Source of the DNA: Yokenella regensburgei ATCC 49455
GTDB taxonomy: Bacteria; Pseudomonadota; Gammaproteobacteria; Enterobacterales; Enterobacteriaceae
Length of the DNA stretch: 64,000 nt
Assembly (NCBI RefSeq): GCF_000735455.1
Contig: NZ_JMPS01000009.1
Coordinates: 143,198-207,197 of the forward strand
Direction of reading: 5' to 3'
The notes beneath the pieces were generated by a model. The model did no database searches. It worked only from the letters and a program-made list of their open reading frames with translations, and was not told where the DNA came from. This document shows positions 22,022 through 31,474 of this stretch, in pieces. Position 1 is the first letter of the stretch. Each line of letters opens with the position of its first letter. The translations under genes were made by a program, and so were the position numbers.

Positions 22022-23491
22022 ATGTCTGATTTAGCAAAGGATGACGGCGCCGTCGCGGCTGGCAGCGGGGAGAAAAAGCTGGGGCTGAGCGCGCTGGTTG
22101 CGCTGGTCATCGGCTCCATGATCGGCGGCGGGGTGTTCAGCCTGCCGCAGAACTTCGCTCTCGTGGCTTCTCCCGGCGCATTGATTGTTGGCTGGGTCAT
22201 CACCGGCATCGGCATGCTGTGCCTGGCTTTTATTTATCAAAACCTCAGCGCGCGCTGCCCGCATCTTGAAGGCGGGATCTACAGCTACGCCCGTGCCGGC
22301 TTCGGCGATTTCATCGGCTTCCAGGCGGCCTGGGGCTACTGGTTTTCCGCCTGGCTTGGTAACGTTTCCTATGCCGTATTGCTGTTCAGCGCGGTGAGCT
22401 TTTTCTTCCCGGTCTTTGGTGATGGCAACAACTTAGCCTCGATAATCGGCGCTTCTATCGTGCTATGGCTGGTACATACGCTGGTGCTGCGCGGAGTGCG
22501 CGAAGCGGCGTGGATCAACACCATCCTGACTGTTATCAAAGTGTTAGTGTTGATTATCTTCATCATTGCGGTGTTTATTGCCTTCCGTCTTGGTGTGCTG
22601 ACCGCCGATTTCTGGGGCCGCATGATGCAGGTCGACGGCACCCATCCGGATCTGTTCAACCAGGTGAAAAGCACCATGCTGGTCACCACCTGGGTATTTA
22701 TCGGAATTGAAGGAGCGACCGTGGTCTCGGCCCGCGCCGCAAACCGTCGCGATATCGGCAAGGCCACGGTGGTCGGTCTGCTTGGAGCACTGGCTATCTA
22801 CGTGCTGGTGAGCGTGCTGTCGATGGGGATCCTCGATCAGGCAACGCTTGCCGGGTTAAAAAACCCGTCCATGGCGGGCGTGCTGGAAAGCGTGGTGGGT
22901 CCATGGGGCGCCAAATTTGTCGCCGGCGGCGTGGTGCTGTCCGTTGCCGGGGCTCTGCTGGCGTGGACGCTGTTTGCCTCTGAGCTGCCCAAAGTCGCGG
23001 CGCAGGACGGCGTGTTCCCGGAAATTTTTGCCCATGAAAACCACCGCCAGTCGCCGTCGGTATCGCTGTGGATTACCAACGGTCTGGTGCAGTTGTTCCT
23101 GCTGCTGGCACTGTTTTACCAGGCGGGCTATCAGGTGCTGTTCTCCATCGCCACGGCGGCCATTTTGCCCCCTTACCTGTTCAGCGCCGCCTATGGCCTG
23201 AAGCTGGTGTGGACGCGTGAACACTACAAGCCAGGAGAGAAACTGGCCCGTGATTGGGTGATCAGTATTATCGCCACGGTGTACGGTTTCTGGCTCTGCT
23301 TTGCGGCAGGGAACTCAATGCTGCTCAGTTCACTACTGTTTATTCCGGGAGCGATTGTGTACGTCTGGAAGAAAAAACACAGTCAGCAGCGCTGCTTCAA
23401 CGGGATGGAAGCCTGCGTGCTCATCGCGCTAATTCTTGTGGCGGTTTACACCCTGGTGCAGATCTTTGCCGGCGCCATCTCTATTACTTGA
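22022..23491 (+). CDS. arcD: arginine/ornithine antiporter
   Basis: 489 residues from the ATG at 22022, with a GGAG site. APC-superfamily transporter, about 12-13 membrane helices. The first helix carries GSMIGGGVFSLPQN, the substrate-carboxylate loop of this superfamily, and helix 6 has WVFIGIEGATVVSARA. Exchanges external arginine for internal ornithine, so the pathway runs without spending energy on uptake. Last gene of the operon, with a terminator 10 bp on. Confidence 0.95.
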   Translation: MSDLAKDDGAVAAGSGEKKLGLSALVALVIGSMIGGGVFSLPQNFALVASPGALIVGWVITGIGMLCLAFIYQNLSARCPHLEGGIYSYARAGFGDFIGFQAAWGYWFSAWLGNVSYAVLLFSAVSFFFPVFGDGNNLASIIGASIVLWLVHTLVLRGVREAAWINTILTVIKVLVLIIFIIAVFIAFRLGVLTADFWGRMMQVDGTHPDLFNQVKSTMLVTTWVFIGIEGATVVSARAANRRDIGKATVVGLLGALAIYVLVSVLSMGILDQATLAGLKNPSMAGVLESVVGPWGAKFVAGGVVLSVAGALLAWTLFASELPKVAAQDGVFPEIFAHENHRQSPSVSLWITNGLVQLFLLLALFYQAGYQVLFSIATAAILPPYLFSAAYGLKLVWTREHYKPGEKLARDWVISIIATVYGFWLCFAAGNSMLLSSLLFIPGAIVYVWKKKHSQQRCFNGMEACVLIALILVAVYTLVQIFAGAISIT

Positions 23492-23500
23492 AAATGGTTT

Positions 23501-23523
23501 ACGCCCCGTTTGGGGCGTTTTTT
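23501..23523 (+). terminator. Rho-independent terminator of the arc operon
   Basis: ACGCCCC, GTTT loop, GGGGCGT followed by a T-run. Confidence 0.9.
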
Positions 23524-23611
23524 CTGGGTAAACAAAGGATTAGCCATAAAATCGGAAAGCAAGTCATTGATGATTGCATCACGTATGTTTTATCAACCAG
23601 GACATCCGATA

Positions 23612-24091
23612 ATGAAATTTGAACAGCCCACCAGCGACAAAGAGCAGCTGCAGCTTTCCGTCTGTCAGCGACTGATTGCCGAGAAGAGCTATCTGTCGCA
23701 GGAAGAACTTCGCAGCGATCTGCAGCGCCATGGCTTTAGCAGCATCAGCCAGTCTACCGTGTCGCGGTTGCTAAAATTGCTCGGCGTCATAAAAATCAGA
23801 AATGCCAAGGGACAAAAGATTTATTCCGTGAATCCACAGTTGCGCCCGGCACCCAACGCCGCGCGATCGATTGCTGAAATGGTGGTCAGCGTTGAGCACA
23901 ATAGCGAATTTATCCTTATCCATACCGCCGCGGGATACGGCCGCGCGGTGGCGCGGATCCTTGATTATCACGCGTTACCGGAAATCCTGGGGGTCGTTGC
24001 GGGTAGCAGTATTGTCTGGGTCGCTCCGCGCAGCGTGAAGCGCACCGCCCTGGTACAGAAGCAGATTAATTACTTACTCATGATGAATTAA
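23612..24091 (+). CDS. ArgR-family regulator lacking the arginine-binding GDD
   Basis: 159 residues from the ATG at 23612 (AGGA upstream); a start at 23570 would add 14 residues. N-terminal winged helix with SISQSTVSRLLKLLGVIKIRNAKGQKIY, close to the DNA-reading helix of ArgR. The C-terminal oligomerisation domain is recognisable (ILIHTAAGYGRAVARILD). Where ArgR and AhrC have the invariant GDD that holds L-arginine in the trimer interface, this protein has GSS (residues 131-133). It sits after the arc terminator, so it is probably an arc-specific regulator with altered or no arginine response. Confidence 0.88.
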   Translation: MKFEQPTSDKEQLQLSVCQRLIAEKSYLSQEELRSDLQRHGFSSISQSTVSRLLKLLGVIKIRNAKGQKIYSVNPQLRPAPNAARSIAEMVVSVEHNSEFILIHTAAGYGRAVARILDYHALPEILGVVAGSSIVWVAPRSVKRTALVQKQINYLLMMN

Positions 24092-24137
24092 TATTCACAT
24101 ATAAGCGTTTGCCGTGGTTAAATCGTGCATTAATCGC

Positions 24138-24165
24138 TTGATCCGAAAAATGAGCTGCGTATAAT
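24138..24165 (+). promoter_or_regulatory. pyrBI promoter
   Basis: TTGATC (24138-24143) and TATAAT (24160-24165), 16-bp spacer, followed by GCCGGGCAATTTGCCGGGAGG-type initial transcript region almost as in E. coli. The AATTT start there allows UTP-dependent reiterative transcription. Confidence 0.88.
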
Positions 24166-24190
24166 GCCGGGCAATTTGCCGGGAGGAAGC

Positions 24191-24292
24191 ATGGTCCAGT
24201 GTGTACGACATTTCGTCTTACCGCGTCTGAAAAAGGACGCTGGCCTGCCGTTTTTCTTTCCGTTGCTCACCTATTCGAAGCCCCTTATTTAA
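24191..24292 (+). CDS. pyrL: pyrBI leader peptide PyrL
   Basis: 33 codons starting at the ATG at 24191, after GGGAGG. Begins MVQCVRHFVLPRLKKDAG and contains the run LPFFFPLL encoded by T-rich DNA, as in the E. coli leader. RNA polymerase pausing in the U-rich stretch at low UTP couples translation to transcription and prevents termination at the attenuator. The reading frame ends inside the attenuator stem. Confidence 0.93.
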   Translation: MVQCVRHFVLPRLKKDAGLPFFFPLLTYSKPLI

Positions 24293-24306
24293 GGGGCTTT
24301 TTTTTT
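24279..24306 (+). terminator. pyrBI attenuator
   Basis: AGCCCCTTA/TAAGGGGCT stem followed by eight or more T residues, overlapping the end of pyrL and just before pyrB. Confidence 0.93.
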
Positions 24307-24328
24307 GCCCAGCGATCAGGAGATAACC

Positions 24329-25264
24329 ATGGCCAACCCGCTATATCAAAAACATATCATTTCCATAAACGATCTCGGTCGCGAAGACCTCGAACTGGTG
24401 CTGGCGACCGCAGCGAAACTGAAAGCACATCCGCAACCGGAACTGCTGAAACATAAAGTGATCGCCAGCTGTTTCTTTGAGGCTTCAACCCGTACACGTT
24501 TATCGTTCGAAACGTCAATGCACCGCCTCGGGGCGAGCGTGGTCGGTTTCTCTGACAGCAGCAATACGTCGCTTGGCAAAAAAGGCGAGACCCTGGCCGA
24601 CACCATTTCGGTTATCAGCACCTACGTTGACGCCATCGTGATGCGCCACCCGCAGGAAGGCGCGGCGCGTCTGGCGACCGAGTTCTCCGGCAACGTGCCA
24701 ATCCTCAACGCCGGTGACGGTGCCAACCAGCACCCAACGCAAACCCTGCTGGATCTCTTCACCATTCAGGAAACCCAGGGCCGCCTCGAGAACCTCAACG
24801 TGGCGATGGTCGGTGACCTGAAGTATGGCCGCACCGTGCACTCGCTGACCCAGGCGCTGGCGAAATTCAACGGCAACCGCTTCTACTTTATCGCGCCGGA
24901 TGCGCTGGCCATGCCGCAGTACATTCTCGACATGCTGGATGAGAAAGGTATCTCCTGGAGCCTGCACAACGCCATCGATGAAGTGATGGCAGAAGTGGAC
25001 ATTCTGTATATGACCCGCGTGCAGAAAGAGCGTCTGGATCCGTCGGAATACGCCAACGTGAAGGCGCAGTTTATTCTGCGCGCCAGCGACCTCGAAGGCG
25101 CCCGTAACAACATGAAGGTGCTGCACCCGCTGCCGCGCATCGATGAAATCACCACCGACGTCGACAAAACGCCGCATGCCTGGTACTTCCAGCAGGCCGG
25201 TAACGGCATCTTCGCACGCCAGGCACTGCTGGCGCTGGTACTGAATCGCGATTTGGAACTGTAA
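24329..25264 (+). CDS. pyrB: aspartate carbamoyltransferase catalytic subunit
   Basis: 311 residues from the ATG at 24329 (AGGAGA upstream), as in E. coli. Carbamoyl phosphate loop [13 protein letters not shown], mobile loop [12 protein letters not shown], and HPLPRIDEI. First committed step of pyrimidine synthesis. Forms the 2(C3):3(R2) holoenzyme with PyrI. Confidence 0.97.
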   Translation: MANPLYQKHIISINDLGREDLELVLATAAKLKAHPQPELLKHKVIASCFFEASTRTRLSFETSMHRLGASVVGFSDSSNTSLGKKGETLADTISVISTYVDAIVMRHPQEGAARLATEFSGNVPILNAGDGANQHPTQTLLDLFTIQETQGRLENLNVAMVGDLKYGRTVHSLTQALAKFNGNRFYFIAPDALAMPQYILDMLDEKGISWSLHNAIDEVMAEVDILYMTRVQKERLDPSEYANVKAQFILRASDLEGARNNMKVLHPLPRIDEITTDVDKTPHAWYFQQAGNGIFARQALLALVLNRDLEL

Positions 25265-25275
25265 GGGGAATGAAC

Positions 25276-25737
25276 ATGACACACGATAACAAACTGCAGG
25301 TAGAAGCCATCAAATGTGGCACCGTAATCGACCATATCCCTGCACAGATTGGTTTTACGCTGCTGACGCTGTTCAAACTGACCAAAACCGATCAGCGCAT
25401 TACTATCGGCCTCAACCTGCCGTCCGGTGAAATGGGTCGTAAAGACCTGATTAAAATTGAAAACACCTTCCTGACCGACGAGCAGGTAAACCAGCTGGCG
25501 CTGTACGCACCGGATGCCACCGTTAACCGCATCGACGATTATGAAGTCGTCGGAAAATCACGTCCGAGCCTGCCGGGGCGCATCGACAGCGTGCTGGTTT
25601 GCCCGAACAGCAACTGCATCAGCCATGCCGAACCGGTCTCTTCCAGCTTCACAGTGAAAAAGCGCGCAAACGACATCGGTCTCAAATGCAAATACTGCGA
25701 AAAAGAGTTTTCTCATAATGTGGTGCTGGCTAACTAA
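25276..25737 (+). CDS. pyrI: aspartate carbamoyltransferase regulatory subunit
   Basis: 153 residues from the second ATG (25276), the E. coli start. The N-terminal nucleotide-binding domain senses ATP, CTP and UTP. The C-terminal zinc domain has CPNSNCISH and CKYCEKEF. Eleven bases after pyrB. Confidence 0.96.
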   Translation: MTHDNKLQVEAIKCGTVIDHIPAQIGFTLLTLFKLTKTDQRITIGLNLPSGEMGRKDLIKIENTFLTDEQVNQLALYAPDATVNRIDDYEVVGKSRPSLPGRIDSVLVCPNSNCISHAEPVSSSFTVKKRANDIGLKCKYCEKEFSHNVVLAN

Positions 25738-25809
25738 TTGCGGTTGGTATCGTGTCCCGCTCTCCCTATAATGGGCGGGACCCTTTTACCGCTGTATTCA
25801 GGAGATATC

Positions 25810-26196
25810 ATGAGTAAAATTATCGCGACGGAAAGTGCACCAGCAGCCATCGGCCCATACGTACAGGGCGTTGATCTGGGTAGCATGGTAATCACTTCTG
25901 GCCAGATCCCGGTAGACCCGAAAACCGGCGCCGTGGCAGAAGATGTCGCAGCGCAGGCGCGTCAGTCCCTGGAAAACGTTCAGGCGATCATTGAAGCTGC
26001 GGGCCTGAAAGTAGGTGACATTGTTAAAACGACCGTTTTCGTGAAAGATCTGAACGATTTCGCCACCGTTAACGCCACTTACGAAGCTTTCTTCACTGAG
26101 CACAAAGCCGTATTCCCGGCGCGTTCCTGCGTCGAAGTGGCTCGCCTGCCGAAAGACGTGAAGATTGAAATCGAAGCGATCGCGGTACGTCGCTAA
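25810..26196 (+). CDS. ridA: enamine/imine deaminase RidA
   Basis: 128 residues from the ATG at 25810. YjgF/YER057c/UK114 family with the conserved GPYVQG, SGQIPVDP and active-site arginine region FPARSCVEVARLP. Trimer that hydrolyses reactive 2-aminoacrylate and related imines made by PLP enzymes such as threonine dehydratase. Its own promoter region (25738-25809) follows pyrI. Confidence 0.97.
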   Translation: MSKIIATESAPAAIGPYVQGVDLGSMVITSGQIPVDPKTGAVAEDVAAQARQSLENVQAIIEAAGLKVGDIVKTTVFVKDLNDFATVNATYEAFFTEHKAVFPARSCVEVARLPKDVKIEIEAIAVRR

Positions 26197-26202
26197 TCGC
26201 TA

Positions 26203-26229
26203 CCCCCTCACCTTCCACAGGCGAGGGGG
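26203..26229. terminator. palindrome between convergent ridA and hexosaminidase, copy 5
   Basis: CCCCCTC ... GAGGGGG, 7-bp stem with a 13-nt loop between the two stop codons. Weaker member of the repeated palindrome family. Confidence 0.55.
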
Positions 26230-26237
26230 AATTGCTA

Positions 26238-28631
26238 TCACTCGTTGCGCGTCGCACGCAGCAGTTTCTCCAGCGGATACACCGCCGCAATCACCACTTC
26301 GTCCTGCGTTTTTGCTGCTTCATCAAGCTGTGCCTGAATCGCCGCGATCTCTTTGTCATCAAGCGTTCCCTGACGCACCACCAGATCCGTTAAGCGCAGC
26401 CCGATAGCCGCCAGCTTGTCTACGTTCTGAATAACCGGTTTCATCGCCTTCAGCTGATATTGTCCGTCACTGAGCGCCAGGGCGTCAGCGGTATTGTTCT
26501 GCCAGCGGGTGAAGAGATGGCGCAGCGCATCAGCGCTTTCATTGTCCTCGGCGTCGCTAATCAGGCGTTCAACCCAGCGGTCCATCTGGCGCACGCTGGT
26601 GCTCTCAGCCGGTATCGCGTCGGCAAAGCGGTTCAGCGGTTCGAACTGATGGTAGTTTCCGGCCTGGAACTTCAGATGCTGGCGGGTGTAGTAGTGGGCA
26701 GGCTCCACCGCCTGAGCGAGGATCTGCAGCGGGAGCGTGTTGCTGCTGTTAGCCAGGCGGGTGAACTGCGCAATCTGCTGGGCGTGCTGCTCAAGCCCGA
26801 CCGATACCGTCGACCAGCTGTCCATCGCCTGCAGGCGCTGGTACATGTTGTCGATATCCTTCACATCTTCGGCGGACCACAGACGTTCTGCCACCGCGAA
26901 GGCTCGCGGCCACAGGCGAATGTCGAGCACCGGCGCCACCACGTTTTCCGCCCACAGCGCCGCCTCGCCGCCGAGCAGGTTCTTCTGCTGTTCCGCATCC
27001 GGCACTACCGGCTGAATGCCCTTCGGCACTTCCTCAAGGCGTTTGCCTGCGATCGGGTAGCGGGTGTTGCCTATCAGGAAATAGCCGCTGAGCGTGTCGT
27101 CATTCACCGTGACAACCGGGCGCGTTTCCCCCATCCAGGTATCTACGGTAAAGGTCAGCTGGTCGTCAGAAATCCACTCGATATCGTGGACTTCACGGCG
27201 AGATTTGCCGTTAAAATCAATAAACCCACGCCAGCCATCGCTATTTTTCACCAGCGTAAAGCTGCCCTCAACCGCACTGCCCTTCAGCCGTGGCATGGAG
27301 AATGCCCAGCTCTGAGCACTGTCGGCATCGGTGAGGGTATCGACCCCGTTCAGCCCTTGTGGATAGATCTCGTTGCGGTAGTGATAGGCGGTGTACTGCG
27401 GCTGATCGAGATAGAAGCCGGTGGAGAGAATGCCCTTATAGCCGTGCTTCGCCACTTCTCCCAGCGCATCCTGCCCTTGCCATGACTGGATCAGGATGCT
27501 TTTCGGCAGGTCTGGGTGATAAATCTCATCCCAGCCCACCATCTGACGCTTGTACTTCTCAAGAATGGTTTCCAGTTTACGGTTGAAATAGGCCTGCAGA
27601 GCGTGGCTGTCGGCGAGCTTGTTCTGCTGCATAAATTTCTGAATAGCCGGATTGGCTTTCCACTGGCTGTCGTCCACCTCATCACCGCCGATATGCAGGT
27701 AAGGATCGGGGAAGATAGCCGTCAGTTCGCCGATCATCGCGTCGGCAAAGGCGTAGGTTGCCTCTTTGGTGGGATCCAGCACCGGCTTCAGCACACCCCA
27801 GTGGCGCTCCATCTCATAGGGTCCTGGCGCGCTCATCAGCTCCGGGTAGGCCACTGCAATAGCGGAAGCGTGGCCCGGCATGTCGATTTCCGGTACCACC
27901 CGGATACCCCGCGCGGCGGCATAGCGCACAATCTCTTTCATCTGTGCCGGAGTGTAATAGAGTCCGTCGCTGGCCTTTTGCTGCAGCTTAGGATAGCGCG
28001 TGGAGGCAAAGCGCCAGCCCTGGTCGTCGGTCAGGTGCCAGTGCAGTACGTTCAGCTTTGCGGCCGCCATCCCGTCGATTTGTCGCTTGATGTCGTCCAG
28101 CGGCACAAAATGACGGGCGGAATCGAGCAGCAGCCCGCGCCACGGGAAGCGCGGCGCATCGTCAATTGCCACAAACGGCACGCTGGTTTTCTCCGGGCCG
28201 TTCTGGATAAGCTGCAGCAGGGTCTCCATGCCATGCAGCGCGCCAAATCGGGTATTGGCATTAAGCGTGATCCCGTTAGCATCCACGTTCAGCTTGTAGC
28301 TTTCGTCGCTGTCCGGTCGCGGGATGGGGGAAACTTTGCGGGCGATATTGATGGTGATGGTTGGGGTTTTGGCGGGCGAGCTTTGCGCCGCCAGCGTCCA
28401 GCCGGTCTGGCGGGAGATTCGCTCGCGCAGGCGCGCTACCGCTTCATCCATATCGTCGCCGTTAACGTTAATCGTCAGGCGATAATCCAGCGCCAGCGCG
28501 CCGTCGGTAGCCGGTTTGCTGACCTGCGCCGGCCACGGCATCAGCGGCAAATCCCCGGCAGGCGCGGCGAAAGCGCCAAAAGCTATCATCATCCCTGCGG
28601 CCAGCAGGCTGTAAGGCATTGTTTTTCTCAT
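26238..28631 (-). CDS. exported beta-N-acetylhexosaminidase (GH20)
   Basis: 797 residues from the ATG at 28631 (AAGGAAAA upstream). A Sec signal peptide ends about residue 23-25 (MMIAFGAFAAPA). GH20b-like N-terminal domain, then the catalytic barrel with LLLDSARHF, HLTDDQGWR and HIGGDEVDDSQW, in which D317-E318 are the expected catalytic pair. A C-terminal helical region follows. It would remove terminal GlcNAc or GalNAc from chitooligosaccharides or glycans in the periplasm or at the surface. It stands between ridA and mgtA, which are adjacent in E. coli, and so is an insertion. No chitin or chitobiose uptake gene is next to it. Confidence 0.92.
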   Translation of the reverse strand: MRKTMPYSLLAAGMMIAFGAFAAPAGDLPLMPWPAQVSKPATDGALALDYRLTINVNGDDMDEAVARLRERISRQTGWTLAAQSSPAKTPTITINIARKVSPIPRPDSDESYKLNVDANGITLNANTRFGALHGMETLLQLIQNGPEKTSVPFVAIDDAPRFPWRGLLLDSARHFVPLDDIKRQIDGMAAAKLNVLHWHLTDDQGWRFASTRYPKLQQKASDGLYYTPAQMKEIVRYAAARGIRVVPEIDMPGHASAIAVAYPELMSAPGPYEMERHWGVLKPVLDPTKEATYAFADAMIGELTAIFPDPYLHIGGDEVDDSQWKANPAIQKFMQQNKLADSHALQAYFNRKLETILEKYKRQMVGWDEIYHPDLPKSILIQSWQGQDALGEVAKHGYKGILSTGFYLDQPQYTAYHYRNEIYPQGLNGVDTLTDADSAQSWAFSMPRLKGSAVEGSFTLVKNSDGWRGFIDFNGKSRREVHDIEWISDDQLTFTVDTWMGETRPVVTVNDDTLSGYFLIGNTRYPIAGKRLEEVPKGIQPVVPDAEQQKNLLGGEAALWAENVVAPVLDIRLWPRAFAVAERLWSAEDVKDIDNMYQRLQAMDSWSTVSVGLEQHAQQIAQFTRLANSSNTLPLQILAQAVEPAHYYTRQHLKFQAGNYHQFEPLNRFADAIPAESTSVRQMDRWVERLISDAEDNESADALRHLFTRWQNNTADALALSDGQYQLKAMKPVIQNVDKLAAIGLRLTDLVVRQGTLDDKEIAAIQAQLDEAAKTQDEVVIAAVYPLEKLLRATRNE

Positions 28632-28724
28632 GGGTTTTCCTTCACGACGGGCCAAAAAAGCAAAACATTGAGTTAACATGCAGGCAAAAAGCCGTCAAGG
28701 ACGAGAGCAGGAAGTTGCGAGGAA

Positions 28725-28747
28725 GCCCCCTCCGGAAAGAAGGGGGC
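28725..28747 (-). terminator. hairpin after mgtA
   Basis: GCCCCCT/AGGGGGC with a 9-nt loop, 19 bp downstream of the mgtA stop on the minus strand. No clear T-run. Confidence 0.5.
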
Positions 28748-28765
28748 GGCAGAGCAAAGCAGCGG

Positions 28766-31474
28766 TTACTGCCAGCCGTAGCGACGGCTGTAGAAGCCTT
28801 TCACCAGTTGGGTCAGGGTCATGTAACCCGCAAGGATGGCCACCAGCCACGGGAAGTAAGAGAGCGGCAGCGCCTGCAGCTGCAGATAGGACGCCAGCGG
28901 TGAGAACGGCAGCGCCAGACCCACAATCATCACCACCACCGTCATCATAATCAGCGGCCAGGCGGCACGGCTTTGGATGAACGGAATGCGGCGTGTACGG
29001 ATCATATGCACAATCAGCGTCTGCGACAGCAGCCCTACGACGAACCAGCCTGACTGGAACAGGGTCTGGTGTTCTGGCGTATTGGCGTGGAACACAAACC
29101 ACATCAGGCAGAAAGTCAGGATGTCGAAGATGGAGCTTATCGGGCCGAAGAACAGCATGAAGCGCCCAAGATCGGCCGGATTCCAGCGCTGTGGCTTCTT
29201 GATTTGCTCATCGTCAACGTTATCAAACGGAATGGCGACCTGGGATACATCGTACAGCAGGTTCTGAATCAACAGGTGTAACGGCAGCATTGGCAGGAAC
29301 GGCAGGAAGGCGCTCGCGACCAGCACGCTGAACACGTTACCGAAGTTAGAGCTGGCGGTCATTTTGATGTACTTCAGCATGTTAGCAAAGGTACGACGCC
29401 CTTCGATAACGCCCTCTTCCAGCACCATCAGGCTCTTTTCCAGCAGGATGATATCCGCCGCTTCACGGGCGATATCTACCGCGCCGTCCACGGAAATACC
29501 GATATCCGCCGCACGCAGCGCCGGGGCATCGTTGATGCCATCGCCCATAAAGCCTACGACGTGCCCTTCACGCTTGAGAAGCGTCACAATGCGTTCTTTG
29601 TGCATCGGCGTCAGGCGGGCAAACAGCGTGGTGCGGCGTGCCAGCAGCGCCAGCTCGTCATCACCCATATTTTCAATATCACTGCCCACCACCACATGAC
29701 CCGGGTCGAGGCCCACGTCGTTACACACCTTCGCCGCCACCAGCTCGCTGTCGCCGGTCAGGATTTTCACGGTGATGCCGCTGGCTTTCAGCGCCTTCAG
29801 CGCAGGTTCGGTCGTCTCTTTCGGCGGATCGAGGAAGGCGATGTAACCTTCAAGGATCAAGTCTGATTCATCCGCACGCTGGTAATCGCCTTCGCGGGCG
29901 GCGAGGTATTTGGTCGCCACGGCGACCACCCGCAGTCCCTGACGGTTCTGGGTTTCGGTCACGCGCGCGATGCGGCGCAGCATGGTGTCATCAAGCGGCA
30001 CGATATCGCCGTTGTAGCGCACCTGAGTACAGACGTTCAGCACCTCCTGCAGCGCCCCTTTACAGATGAGTTGGTGAACATCGCCCTGCTCGGCCACCAC
30101 CACCGACATGCGGCGGCGTTCAAAGTCGAACGGGATCTCATCAATTTTCTGCCAGCGCTTCGCCAGCTGGCGGGCCGCAGAGATATCCACCCCTTCGAGT
30201 ACGGCGGTATCAAGCAGGTTTTTCAGGCCAGTCTGGTAATGGCTATTCAGCCAGGCCGTGTGCAGCACCAGCTCGCTGGCTTTGCCGGAGATATCGGTGT
30301 GATTCTCCAGCACAATTTTATCCTGCGTCAGGGTGCCGGTTTTGTCGGTGCACAGAATGTCCATCGCGCCAAAGTTCTGAATGGCGTCGAGGTGTTTGAC
30401 GATAACTTTTTGTTTCGAGAGCTTCACCGCCCCGCGCGCCAGCGTCGAGGTCACAATCATCGGCAGCATTTCCGGCGTCAGACCTACCGCCACGGAAAGC
30501 GCAAACAGCGCCGCCTCCCACCAGTCGCTCTTGGTGTAGCCGTTAATCAGCAGCACGATTGGGGTCATGACCAGCATAAAGCGGATCAGCAGCATGCTGA
30601 CGCGGCTGATCCCTTTCTGGAAAGCGTTCGCCTCGATTTCCTGTTCACCCACGCTACCGGCCAGTTGGCCAAACCAGGTTTTCCCCCCCGTGGAGTACAC
30701 CATTGCCTGCGCGGAGCCGCTGACGACGTTGGTGCCCATAAAGCACAGGGTGTCGCATTCGAGCGGGTTGCTTTGTTCCGGGTCGCGGGTTCTGGCAACC
30801 TTCTCCACCGGCAGCGATTCGCCGGTCAGCGATGCCTGAGCCACGAACAGGTCGCGGGCCTGCAGCACACGCAAGTCTGCCGGGATCATGTCACCTGCGG
30901 AGAGCTTCACAATGTCGCCAGGCACCAGCTGATCGATAGGCACTTCAACCCAGCGGCTTTCACCCAGCTCGTTGCTGACGCGCAGCGCGGTCGCGGTGTT
31001 GCTCACCATTGCCTTCAGGGCATCTGCGGCTTTGGTGGAGCGCGCTTCCTGAACAAAGTTCAGCAGGGTGGAAATGACCACCATCAGGGCGATAACCCCG
31101 GCGGCAAACAGGTCTTCGGTGGAATACGAAATAATAGCCAGCACCGTCAACAGCAGGTTGAACGGGTTACGGTAGCAGACCCACAGATGCACCCACCATG
31201 GCGCGGGTTTCTGGGCCGGAATGCTGTTCTCACCGTGCTTTTCGCGATGTTGTTCAACTTCCTGTGCGTTCAGCCCTTCTGGGTGGCTGTCGAATGCGCG
31301 CCAGACTTCGTTTTCATCCATCGCCGCGACGTTCAGACAGTGCTTGCTGAGTGAGTCGGGAATGGCGACGCCGGTCAGATTTTTAGCGTCTGGCATTGGG
31401 TCGCGCTGGATCAGGCGACGAGGCAAATGGCGGCTAAGCTGATCAAGGAGCTGCCGGGTAAAATTCTTCAACAT
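28766..31474 (-). CDS. mgtA: Mg2+-importing P-type ATPase
   Basis: 902 residues, close to E. coli MgtA. P3-type ATPase with TGES in the actuator domain, the phosphorylation site DKTGTLT, MGDGINDAPALR, and about ten membrane helices. Imports Mg2+ when it is scarce. Expression is set by PhoPQ and by the long leader with its mgtL peptide. Confidence 0.97.
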   Translation of the reverse strand: MLKNFTRQLLDQLSRHLPRRLIQRDPMPDAKNLTGVAIPDSLSKHCLNVAAMDENEVWRAFDSHPEGLNAQEVEQHREKHGENSIPAQKPAPWWVHLWVCYRNPFNLLLTVLAIISYSTEDLFAAGVIALMVVISTLLNFVQEARSTKAADALKAMVSNTATALRVSNELGESRWVEVPIDQLVPGDIVKLSAGDMIPADLRVLQARDLFVAQASLTGESLPVEKVARTRDPEQSNPLECDTLCFMGTNVVSGSAQAMVYSTGGKTWFGQLAGSVGEQEIEANAFQKGISRVSMLLIRFMLVMTPIVLLINGYTKSDWWEAALFALSVAVGLTPEMLPMIVTSTLARGAVKLSKQKVIVKHLDAIQNFGAMDILCTDKTGTLTQDKIVLENHTDISGKASELVLHTAWLNSHYQTGLKNLLDTAVLEGVDISAARQLAKRWQKIDEIPFDFERRRMSVVVAEQGDVHQLICKGALQEVLNVCTQVRYNGDIVPLDDTMLRRIARVTETQNRQGLRVVAVATKYLAAREGDYQRADESDLILEGYIAFLDPPKETTEPALKALKASGITVKILTGDSELVAAKVCNDVGLDPGHVVVGSDIENMGDDELALLARRTTLFARLTPMHKERIVTLLKREGHVVGFMGDGINDAPALRAADIGISVDGAVDIAREAADIILLEKSLMVLEEGVIEGRRTFANMLKYIKMTASSNFGNVFSVLVASAFLPFLPMLPLHLLIQNLLYDVSQVAIPFDNVDDEQIKKPQRWNPADLGRFMLFFGPISSIFDILTFCLMWFVFHANTPEHQTLFQSGWFVVGLLSQTLIVHMIRTRRIPFIQSRAAWPLIMMTVVVMIVGLALPFSPLASYLQLQALPLSYFPWLVAILAGYMTLTQLVKGFYSRRYGWQ

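Noticed and set aside
20961..22037. Minus-strand ORF antisense to the arc carbamoyltransferase gene (358 codons)
   Set aside because: A shadow ORF caused by GC-rich codon use; no motif recognised.
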